NCBI GenBank assembly: GCA_001817765.1
Contig: MHIZ01000016.1
Location: 1 to 21,855 of the forward strand
Length of the DNA: 21,855 nt
Direction of reading: 5' to 3'
From: Candidatus Colwellbacteria bacterium RIFCSPLOWO2_02_FULL_44_20b
GTDB taxonomy: Bacteria; Patescibacteriota; Minisyncoccia; UBA6257; Colwellbacteraceae
Made by a program: the position numbers and the translations under genes. Below are positions 7,425-19,400 of this stretch, piece by piece (the stretch's first letter is position 1; every line of letters starts with the position of its first letter). The notes beneath the pieces were generated by a model, which saw only the letters and a program-made list of their open reading frames with translations, did not search any database and was not told the DNA's origin.

Positions 7425-10400
7425 TTAGAATTGAGGAGTTAACACGTAAATTACGGTGTTTTGATATTGTCCCGCTGCCTGCGTTACTGATACTGAGGCC
7501 TTATACGTCATAGTTGTTGCCTGACCTGTTACTGGAGCACCCGCATCAGCAACGGCATCGCCCGGACCGCTTGTGCCGAAGCCAGCCCAGCATTTGCTAT
7601 CAGCTCCGCAGGAATCGCCATCGACAAATCTATTCCCCGTACCGCCAGAAAGCGTTGAATCGCTTGTATTATAGCCGAAACCGCATTCTGAGTTACTGAT
7701 ACAATTTCCCGCCCAATTACTCGGCGATCCGTGCGTACCGTCCCAATTTCCGATTGTGTTTAATATTCCGCTTGTTAGCACGCCCGTTTCGTAGGCCGTG
7801 ATACTATAGCCATTTGTCGAAGTTGTTGTAACGGTTAATGTTGTAGAGCTCGTGTCCGTGTACGTATTTGAGTTTGTAAGGCTTAAGCTCGCGCTTGTAC
7901 TACTTAACGTGAATGACAAGCTTGGGAAGAGCCAGCAACTATCGTTATTACCTCCATTTGCTCCGGTTGTCGCAACTGTAATATTTGTTGACGATCCATC
8001 GCAACCACCGTATTCGACGTGAGCATAGGTAATGCTCTCTGTGCCTTGATGGTTAATAAACCATTGCGCGGTTGTGGTTGAGTGAAGATTTACAACATTA
8101 CCACTCGCGCCCTCGGCTTTCAGAAGACCATTTACTCTGAAAGTTTCGCCGGCCGTGAAAAGTAGTGTTTTACCGCCAGTTGTTACCGTGAGATTGTAGA
8201 AAGTTATCGCTGGAGAGCCAGAGCCGGCAAGCGTTGCTGTTGTTGTTGTGTCTAGAGTAATTGTTCCACCGTTATGCGTGAAGGTACCGTTATTTGTGAA
8301 ATCATCGGCGACTGCGAATGTCTCTGTTGAAGAAGCAGAGTAAACACCGCGTGTTGCAATTAGGAAAGAACCATCAAGATCGAAATCGCGGTCGTTTGAG
8401 GTCTCGTTATCAAAAGTGATATCTTGACTTCCGGAGTCTCCTAAAGTTAATGTGCCAGTTACTGTAATAGTACCCGCGCCAGCGTTAGGCGTAATGGTTC
8501 TAGCTGAAACACCATCGGAGTTGTTGAATTTTAAATTATTAAAAGTCCAAGCGGTTGCCACGACACCTTCTTGCGCGCCTGGGTTATAAAAGGTAGACGG
8601 TGAATTCTGGTTGTCGTATTCAGTGGAAATCCACGTGGCGGTTCGTTCCGCGCTGATGATTCTTACCTCATCAACCGAGCCATCAAAGTCGTAGATCGAA
8701 TCCGAAGTGATCCTACCGATTCTTGTGTATGTCGCATCCAGACTTGGTGAATACGTTGTGTCTACCAACCCTGTTCCGTCTACATACATTTTAGCCGCAC
8801 CACCAGCTCCACCAGCAAATGTTAATTGCAGATACTTCCAAGTCGTTAGCGTGGTGTCTCCTGTTCCATAGTTTGTTCCATAAAAACCGCCACCAATGGA
8901 GTTTGATGTTCCTGTTTGTGCGGCCGCAACGGTACCGATATATGCCGAGTTCGTTGCTCCTGTATCTCCAATAGTGACTGCCCCGGAATATTTAGAAACG
9001 GTGTCTGTGTTTATCCAGGCCGAGAGGGTGAACGCGCTTGAATTAAGAATAGAGTTTGTTCCGATATCAATATAATCACCCGTTCCATCAAAGGTGGTTC
9101 CAATGCCTATTTTTGCCGATGAATTAGTAGCTACATCCGCGACACCTGTTCCCCCTACGAAATTTCCGGAACTATCCGTATAGGCATTAGCACTTGTTGT
9201 TCCCCCTTGTTGTAAGTGAAGTATTGCTTCGTATCCATTTGTCCAGACATTATTTCTACCATACGTAGCATCGACGGCAGGTTCGGTAGCACTCGTATTG
9301 CCATAATAAATATAAAAGTCTGTATCAGTTAAATTAGAGACATTTCCCTTGAAGTGGAGTTCGCCTGTGTCAGTTCCTGAATCGTAAAACACTACTTCTC
9401 TTGGAACTTCAGTTATTCCGTCCGAAGTCGTAACGCGAATATCCCTTGCATCTGTCTGATTTACATTTGTATGAAATCCCGCAGGGAGATCGGTAAGGCT
9501 GATATATACGGGATAATCTGTAAGATCAGCATCTACCTTTGAGTTTTGGACAGTGATTTTTACCCGATACGGCCAGCTACCGTTATACCAATCGTTCGTG
9601 CCGAATGTTTCATTGCCCCCTGAAATGATCTGTTCAAAGGTACCACCCGTTAAATTAATTGTACCTGAACCAGTTACGGAGCCGTTTACTGTTGTATTTC
9701 CAGTACCTGAAAGTGTTCCGTTCACAGTGAGATCATCCGTGATGTTCAGGGCGTTTGACCCAATGCTCAAAGTACCGGTGGTTACTGTAAGATCGGCGGC
9801 TCCGGTTGTGCTTTCAAGTGCGTACGTTTCGCTTCCATTATTTATTTGAAGAATGTTGTAGGTCTCAGATTGGATTGTTGTATTACCACCTCCATTATTA
9901 CCCGAGAAGACAAAAGTCGAAGTTGCGGGCGTTAAGTCTCCGTCAGTTCCTGTAATATCGGTAATAATGAACGGATCACCGTCTGTTCCTGAAAGCGTCC
10001 AGGTGCGATTGCCCGCGTCTAGAATCGTTCTTTTCGTATCAGCGGCTCTTCCAATGGTTAAAATTCCAGTTATGTTGATGGCACCACTTCCTCCGGTTTG
10101 GGTTGTAATCGTATGATCCGCTCCACCGCCGCCGTTTGAAAACCTGAGATTGACGAATGTCCACGCGGTTGTTCCTGATGTTGTGCCGAAGTTTTTATTT
10201 GCTGACGTGGGTCGTTGTTCAAAGATTTGACCGGCACCGGTCAAGCTAATAACGCCAGCTGTACCTGCTACTTCACCTCGAATTACGACGTGAGCGCTTC
10301 CACAAGTACTGTCGAGCGTACCAGCAGTCATTGTAAGACTTCCACCGCTTGCCGCCGTAAAATCAGTTGTTGTTGATGACCAATTGCCGCCGGAGCCGTT

Positions 10401-13400
10401 CATTATAATATTGAAGAAGTCTTTACCAGTACCCGTTGCTCCCTGATTGATCGTTTCACAGCCGTCACCACTTCCATCATCAAATGTCACGGTGCCGCTT
10501 GTGTGCGTGAATGTACCGGTTGCGCTTGTTGACCAACTGCCAGCGACGGAGAATGTTGCTGAAGCGGAAGCAGTGAATGTCCCACTTGCCGCGATTGTAA
10601 AATTACCATCAACATTCAGGGTCGGATTATTTGCCGCGGCGGTTACCGTTACTGCGTTTGTGCCATCCCCTACGGTCATTGCTCCCGAAGCGTTAACCGT
10701 TTGCGAAGCTGCCGTGCCAAGTGTGTGTGTTGGACTTCCTGATGCTGGCTTCGAATCGAGATTAAAGTAGGTTGTGTTTAAAATGTTTGTCGCGCCAGCT
10801 CCCCTATAACTAAAAGTTGAGGCGTTCTCGGTGAGGTTGTCGCCACTCAAACTCAACGGTGTTCCCGTGCCATTTAGAATCCATGTTTTTGAAGCGGCAT
10901 CGAGGATTTGATTCGCGGCAACAGTTAGTGCGGTTGAAACCGTAATTGCGCCCGCCCCTGTTGCGGTCGTTGTTGTTGCGTCTGTTCCGTTTCCGAAGGT
11001 GAGATTTACGAAACTCCAGCCCGTTGCGCCACCGAAGTTGCCAGTAGTGTCAACTAGGAATGTTCCTCCGGTTAACGTAATTGTTCCATCCCCTGTCACG
11101 TCCCCGCCGTTTATTGTGATATCACTCGTGCCCGAGAGTGTTCCGGCTGTCATTGTGAGGTCAACGTCAACAGTTGTAGCGTCGGCGAAACTCCAACCGC
11201 CGCTTGCGCCGTTGAAGGTGATTGAATCAAAATTTTCAGCGCCGTCCGTAATTGTGTGCCCTGTTGCTGTCGCGGCGAATGTTGTTGTTTGCGGATTTGT
11301 TTTGTTGAATGTTCCTTCGTTTGTGAAGTCACCACCAACTGAGAGCGCGTTTGTTTCCATTGTGAGAACGCCCGTGCCGTCAATATGAACATCGCCGTCT
11401 TTTATAGTGTCTGTGCCGTCGCTTGAAGGACTTGTCGTTACTGTGCCGCCTGGAGTAAATGTGTCGCCGGTATTGATGTGCAGTTCTACGCCATCGTCAG
11501 TTGTTAATGTATCTGGCGTAGCATCAACCGCGTCAAAAAGCATATCGGTGTCATTTGCCGTGTTGTCGTAGTCCCATATATCGGGGATTGTGGTCGGACC
11601 CGCGTTTTCGTGGCGGATCGCAAGCGTGTTTTGATAGACGTCAATTCCCGTGTCAGCAGTGCCGTCTGATAGATAGACAGTGTTCCCCTTCATTGTGGAA
11701 GTTAGATAGATCGTTACTGTATCTCCTGCGCTCATATTGACACTTGAGAACGTGAACGTTGCATCAGTATTTGAACAGGTTGTTGTACTCGCGGTGCCAC
11801 CATTTACACGTACTGAGAGCACAGCAGTACTTCCATCACACGGACCGCTATTACCTGAAGTCGCGATTGTTGATTCGTTTGCCATATACACAGTACCCTG
11901 AACACTGATACCGCAACCACCAGCGTTAATTGTCCAGTTCGCACCGTTGTTGCCACTGTCGGTTGAGCTATTCGCTGTGATACTCGCGCTTCCTCCTTGA
12001 TATGAGATATCGAGATCTTGCATTGTGTACGTTCCGGCACCAGACCAGGTTGGTTGTGTCGAATAGAAAACTTGAACAGAAACATAATCGATGGAAGCAT
12101 CTTCAAATCCACTCGCAAAGTCATTTGAAACTCTGACTTTGAAATTTGAATTCGTAAGTTCCCCGGCTATAAAAGTATGACTCCAGGCATCTGCTCCTCC
12201 ATATAATTGCGTTAAGTCAGCTGTTGTGTAGATAAAGGCTCTTTTCGCAGTTGTCCAACTTGTTCCGCCATCCCATGAAAGTTCAATCGTATATTCCGCG
12301 CGTGAACCGCCATCACCACTTACTTTTGCTTCGTTTTTAACTAAAATACCTTGAACTACTTTGCCGCTTAAATCGGCGATACCGAAAGATTCGTACACTT
12401 GCGAACCTGACGTACTATCAGCTTTTGTCGCATAGCTACCATTTGAAGAAAATCCGTTATCAGGATTTGTATACGTTCCTGTGCCCGAGACACTTGGAGA
12501 ACGAACGGAATCCGCAGAGGCGCCATAAATAATTCCGATTTCTGGATCGTTTGATGATTCTACAAAGGAAATTGTTGAACTGAAATTACTATTTGGGGTA
12601 TCAAGCATAATCACAAGATCGTTCCCACTTGCCCATCCACCACGATCAATAATTTCTTGAACAATCGCTGTTATATCCCAAATCCGATAACCATCAGCTA
12701 GTCTACCGACATTGTTTGTTGCTGAAGCACTCGTATCCGTTCTTCCACTTATATCGTTTACGCCGGTTGTGAAGGTAGCTGCGTCATCAGCGTCCTCTCC
12801 AACAACTCGAATACTATCATCTCCAACTGAGTGGCCGCTCATATACACCTTCAGATAGGCGTGTCGGATTGTCGCGGCATTTGAAACTGTTACGTTTGTA
12901 ATTCGGAAACCAACAAAATCTGCAAACGAGGTACCACCCATTTGTTTTGTTGAATTCGTAAGTACTGCGGCACTTCCTGTTTCGTTTTGATCAGCATCGT
13001 CGTTTATAGTAAACGTTAACTTTTCGTCCGCGTCAGTTGATCGAAGTAAAATACTGTCCGCATCTCCGCAGGTTGTTCCATTCGCGTCCATTTGTACTGT
13101 TCCGGCATTCGCGAATGAACCACTAAGCTTTAAATCGCCAGTTGAAATATTTGTCCATCTTCCAGCACTCGCGACTGAAACGGCACTTGATCCCTCAGCA
13201 CGGACGTTGAGCGCTCCTTGGACAAACTCGCCATCAGTAATGGTCAAAGTACTTGTAAGTCGTAGGTGGTTTGTCAGAAGTGTTACGTTATCGTCGGCAT
13301 CGTCCGCGTCAGTTTTGTTGATTGTGAGGTTATAGAAATTTTGATCAGTACAGGCATCAGCATCTGAACATCCAGAGTTAAGGTTCACCGCGGATCCGCT

Positions 13401-16400
13401 TCCGCCATCATCGAGTGTTACCGTGCCGTTACTCTCCGCGAAGATCCCACTGTTTGTGAAACTTCCCGCGATTGTAAATGAGACACCCGTGCCAGCCGCG
13501 TCAAATCTCCCGGAGCTGTTGATTGTGAATGCTCCATTTACATCAAAAATCCTATCGTTCGTACTGTTATCAAGAGTCAAGATGCCTCCGGTTGAACGAC
13601 CGGTTGTCATTGTGCCGCTTGCGATAATTTGACCTGTAGCAGTTCCGTTTACGGTTACTGTTCGGGCACTGGCTCCACTTGCTTGGATAGTGAGATTATT
13701 GAACGTCCAATTATTCGTGCCTGAGGTTGAGCCGAATGTTTCGGCGGCGTCTACAGATTGCGTAAACGTGCCGTTTGTAAGCGTTACCGTACCCGAACCG
13801 GTTACTGAGCCGTTTACGGTTATATCTCCTGTCCCTGAAAGCGTGCCGTTTACCGTAAGGTCATCTGTTACCGCGATTGTTCCCGAACCTGAAAGCGTAC
13901 TTGTAATTACAAGATCATTCGCGATTGTAATTCCAACGCTTCCGGAAAGTTCTCCAGTCGTGATTGTCATTGTGTTATCAATCGCTGTTGAATCGGCAAA
14001 TGACCAACCACCACTCGCGCCACTGAATGTCGCGTTATAAAAGTTTTCGCCGCCGTCGGTGATACTATGTCCTGTCGCGGTCGCGGTAAATGTCGTTGTT
14101 TGTGTCGCTGAAACTGTGTACGTTCCTTCATTCGTGAAATCACCGCCAACTGAGAGCGCGTTCGTACCCATTGTGAGAACGCCCGTGCCGTCAATATGAA
14201 CATCTCCATCGGTTGATGACGAACTGGCTGATGGAGACATTGTTATGGGACCGCCGGGGGCAAACGTATCTCCTGTCCAAACGTGCAGTTCGAACCCGTC
14301 ATCAACGGTCAGCGTCCCACCTGAAGCGGCTGAGACGTTGTACTTTATATCGTCGTCCGTATCGTCGGCTGTGTAGAGATTGTCATTTGTGATGGAACCG
14401 GAATCAGCTCGGATAATTACCGCGCCTTTATAGATATCTACATTTGTTTGACTTGTTCCATCAGTAATATAAATTGTCGTGCCCTCATCCGCGCCTTCTT
14501 GATCTATATAAACCGTTACAACATTCCCAGATTCAACATCAACACTTCCGACTGAGTAGATACCACTCGCGTCTGTGTCATCGGTGTAACTTCCTGTACC
14601 ATTTACACGAACATTAACTGTTTTTCCAGCTCCGATATTTGCTCCACCCTCACTCGAATATACGGTTCCTTCGACAGTAATAACTGCCGGACAGCCGGCA
14701 ATAATGTCCCAGTTTGTGTCATTGCCACCGCTATCAGTTGAACTTGCCGCAGTAATAGCCGCTGAACCACCTTGATTAGAAACAGTTACATCGGCGACGC
14801 TGAACGTTCCCGCGCCGGTCCAGCTGATTTGAGGCTGGGTCGTGTAATACACTTTCATTTGGACCAAATCTACATATCCGACGTTCGATGAACTATCACG
14901 GATTTTCATTCGAAGCGTGCCGTTGTTGAATTCTGAGTATGACCAAGTTCTGCCCCACGTGTCCGCAGAGCCTCCATATGTTTTTGTAACATCACTTCCA
15001 CTCGTATCGCTGTTTGATTTCTCGCTTGTAAAGTTTGCTCCATCGTTCCACGACAACGAGAGGTTCTCAGTGACAGTCTGGAATGAGCCAGATGATTTCA
15101 TTTCAACTTCTACTTCGATGCCAACGATTGTTGCCGTAGATGGGATGCTGAATCCGAAATCTGATGTTTGTCCTGAAGCGCCAAATGAACGGCATGCGGC
15201 GCCGCATTCGGCATACGAATTGTTTGAGGAATTCATCGCGGCGGCGGTGAAGTTGGTCCAGCTTGCCGCAGTTTCAATTGTCGTCGCTACTTGAAAACCG
15301 GTGTCAGTTGATAATAAATTTGATGTTATAGCGATTCCATCAGCGTCACCGCAACTCGCGCCGCCACCATTTAAATTGATCACTCCAGCGTTTGAAACTG
15401 TTCCACCGAGCGAGATATCGCCGGTTGAGATATTTGTCCATTTTCCTGCCGAAGCGATTGAGATCGCAGTTGAAGCTCCAATAGCACCAATATTAAGGGT
15501 ACTTTGAACAAGTTCTCCATCGGTAATCGTCAGTGTATTTGTGACGCGTAGATGCGTACTTGAGAGCGTTACATTATCATCAGCGTCGTCCGCATCAGTC
15601 TTATTGATTATCAAGTTGTAAAAATCTTGCGAAGTACAGGTTGTTATATCTGAACAACCTGAATTTAGCGTTACCGCGGATCCACTTCCGCCATCATCGA
15701 GTGTTACGGTACCATCACCTTCCGTAAAGGTTCCGCTATTTGTGAAGCTTCCCGCGATTGTGAAAGAAACGCCCGTACCGGCCGCGTCAAACCTTCCGGA
15801 ACTATTAATCGTGAACGCTCCACCTACATCAAAGACTCTATCGTTTGTCGCGTTATCAAGCGTTAAAATACCTCCGATTGAGCGACCGGTTGTCAGCGTG
15901 CCATTTACGACGATATTTCCAGTACCGGTACCGTTTATTGTTATTGTTCTGTCGGTTGAACTACTTGCTTCGAATGTAAGATTGTTGAATGTCCATATTT
16001 CTCCGCCATCAACTTTGCTTGTACCGAAAGTTCTCGCCGCATCAACAGACATCGCGAAGGTTCCACCTGTCAGCGTGATGGTTCCACAGGAACTTCCGCC
16101 ACTGTAGCACTCAACAACACCCTTTGCCGTGATGTCGTTCGTTCCAGAAAGTGTTCCGGCGTTCATAAGGATTACGTTGTCGATTGTTGTCGAGTCAGAG
16201 AATGACCAGCCGCCGGAACCATCGAATGTTACGTTCCAAAAGTTTTCGCCACCGTCAGTGATCGTGTGACCAGTCGCAGTTGCCGTGAAGTATTGTACAA
16301 TTGACGTTCCTGCCGTGAATGTTCCTTCGTTTATAAAATCACCGCCAACAACAAGTGAAGAAACACCAGAAGAAACATCGAGCGTGCCTGTACCATCTAT

Positions 16401-19400
16401 ATGAATATCACCATCCGTACTTGAAGCGCTTGCTGAGGGAGATGTTGTTACATCTCCGCCGGGAGCATAGGTTATTCCGGTTGTGATATGGAGTTCATAT
16501 CCGTCGGCGACTGTGAGCGCCCCACTTGAAACAGAGTACGGAATATCGTCATCGTTGCCGCTGTCGTACACATCCATATTCGTATTCGTAACCGCAGACG
16601 AATCGTCGCTTGTGACCGCAACGGAGTCATCCCAAAATATATGTCCTGTTGAATTACCGCTTCCGTCGTAGCGGATGACGAGCGCGCCATTCGGCGTTTG
16701 ACCGTCGATCCACGCCACCATTCCCGCGCCGGATGCCGGAGTTTCTACACCAGTGAAACTAAATTCGCCGTCGTTATCAACACAGGATACAGGACCATAG
16801 GTTGTGCCGTTGACCTGAAGCTTTATCATCGTCGTTGATCCATCGCATTCGGTTAGTCCATTGTTTGTTGGGGTTGTTTGTTCGTAGTTTAAGACGTTTC
16901 CGGAGACGGTAATTATCGGAATATATTCAACAAGAACCCAGATTGCTGAAACGCGAATTTCATAGGTTCCAGTTGTGTCCGTTATATCCGGAGTTATGCC
17001 TACTTGCAGACCATCGAGATCGCTTGTTGTCCAGGCGGCGCTGTCATTTGGGTCTATATAATTATGCTGGTAATAAATACGCGGTTGCGCATCGCTTTGA
17101 ATTCTGTATGATGTGTTCGAAGGATCAATATTAGAGGTTGTACTTTCTGTGCCGGTGGATTTTATTCTAATTGTTAATTCACGGGTACCGTGTGCTGTTG
17201 TACTCGAAGCGCCGAGTTGGGTACCGATCGCGGTTAAAGTGATTGTGTCGGTTGAAGCGATACCTGCCGTTGTTGAACTTTCAAGATTATAGTAGTCGGT
17301 TGGCAGGCCATTTGTGGTTCTTTTGACGTATGATGTTCCTTCGTCAGGAACCACCTCATCAACCTCAGTGTAGTTATTAGCGTCTCCTGTTGTACCATCG
17401 TCGTGGAGCCACGCGTGGTTATCACCATCAGCGTTTGGACGCATATGGACGATTTTTCCGCTTCCCGGAAGAACGTCTGAGTTAATCGCAACATCATCGA
17501 AAAAGAGATTCGCGGTTGTTGAAGTCTGGACGCCTAAACGAAGCATATTTATATTGTCATTTGTCGAGTCCATTGTCCCTGTCGCGAATTGTGTGCCGTT
17601 TAAATATGCGGTTATTGCTTTTGTTGAATATACGTACGCAACTTCAATGCGATACCACGTGCCGGTACTTAGAGCGCTGCTATCCGAACCTTCCTGGGCA
17701 CTTTGAATGTCATCCCATAGTTCAAGCGTGTTGTTGTTCGCGGCGGTATTGATTTTGATTGAATAAGCGTTACCCGCCGTAGCTGAGTCGCGGGTGCGCA
17801 TAATAACCTCCTGTCCGTTTGTTCCGGTTGTGATATTGAGATAAAACCTGATGTAGGAATTTCCTGTATTGCCTGCCGCCGCCCAGTTGTGTTGAACGTA
17901 CGCGGTCGTAGCGGAAAGATTGTTTTGCATCGCGAAACCACCGCTTCGTTTTGTAGCGCTACTGTGCGTTGGTGAGCTACCTATAACTTCCCATTCGTCG
18001 TAGGCGACAATTGTCGATCCGTTACTTCCATTTTCGAATCCTGATGACCAGACGCGCGTTTGGGCGTCGGAAGCAATTTGCCACTCACGAGCCTCAACAA
18101 AATCAACCTGACCGGTATTCCCTGATCCGAAGATGCTCTTTAATACTGCTTCGGGGTTTTCAAAAAAACCGGGCAACGAAGCGTTTCCTGTAATTGTGAG
18201 TGGCCCCAGTAAATAAAACTCGGGGCTCCTTTGCGGAGCGCGATAGTCGTATGTCAGAAGTTGTTCTTCTCCGGCGTTCCACGAGACATCCCAGGTGAGC
18301 GTTCTGTAGGGGCTACCCTCCTTTGTCTCAACGAACGGGTTTCCTGTTGATTCAATAATTTCAAAGCTCCTCGGGATTCTTTCGATTATCTTTCCTGAAA
18401 AATCATTGACCGGCTTTACTTTGATTTGCATTGTGTACCGACCCGATTTAAAGGGGTTGATGCGCGTGGCGCTTACGCGTTCGACGTCGTAACTTATTGA
18501 ATTTTGTACTTCAAATGAATCGTCAATGAAATAATTATTATCAAGATTTACGAGCCGCATTTGATACACGCCGGTTTGTCCTGTCGTGTAACGCGCTACG
18601 TAATCAGGATCGTGCGTTACATTGTTGCCAAGGCAGGTGCCACTGTATTCAATTGTTTTTTCAGCGGTTGTGAGATAGGCCTGCGTTCCTGAGGGCGAAG
18701 TTATTGTAAGTCCGAGGTTGCCATTGCAAACCGCGTCTCCAGTATCGTCGAGAACGCTCATTTGAAGATACGCGCTTTCACTGGGGGCATAGATTGATTT
18801 ATTCGTATTTATCGCAAGCACGCCCCAGGTAAATTCTTCATTCGAGACAAGTACTTTGTCACCAACGAAAATCTCAATTCGCATACGATATCTACCGGGA
18901 CGAAACGCGGCTTCGGGTTTTGGAACGCGGATGTTTATTTTATCGCCTATTTCTTCAATAACCGGCATGATATCTTTTTTATTCCCATATACGTCAAAAA
19001 TTTCCGTTTTGGAAATTGTCGGGCGAGTTATCTCAGCGAGGTTTCGTTTTGGTTTTTCGTTTGGGGGTGACTCTTCGAGGACGATTCCCTCTTGAGCTTT
19101 CGCATTTCCAAACACGTTTAGTTTTCCGAGCATTTTTCTTAAGAAACTCTCCGGTTGAGGCTGTTTAACGGAAGGCGTCTCTTCTTGTGGTGCCGGTGTT
19201 ATTTCCGCAGGCGGAAGAACTTCTTCAGTAGGAGGAACTGTTTCTACGGGCGGGGTAATCTCATTTGTTTCTTCACTCGGTATTGTTTCTTCTTCTTGTG
19301 GAATTGGTTTTATTTCCGGCACTACTTCTTCTTCGGGTTTCTCGGGCAAAGTAAATGGAACACCGGATAGGTCAAGTTCGAATTTAACTTCCTCGTCACC

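Noticed and set aside
7425..7931. Sortase or PEP-CTERM type C-terminal anchor on the giant protein
   Set aside because: There is no LPxTG-like motif, hydrophobic segment or basic tail at the C-terminus; it ends VLTPQF.
10447..11388. Long plus-strand open frames opposite the giant gene (also at 13690-14040 and 14917-15294)
   Set aside because: They recur opposite the repeats, are rich in Val/Pro/Ser as the reverse complement of Gly/Thr/Asn codons, and have no domain or ribosome-binding site.
9600..16915. CRISPR array or RTX nonapeptide repeats in the repetitive region
   Set aside because: The repeats are hundreds of residues long and coding, with no short repeat-spacer pattern; Gly/Asp stretches do not match GGxGxDxxx.
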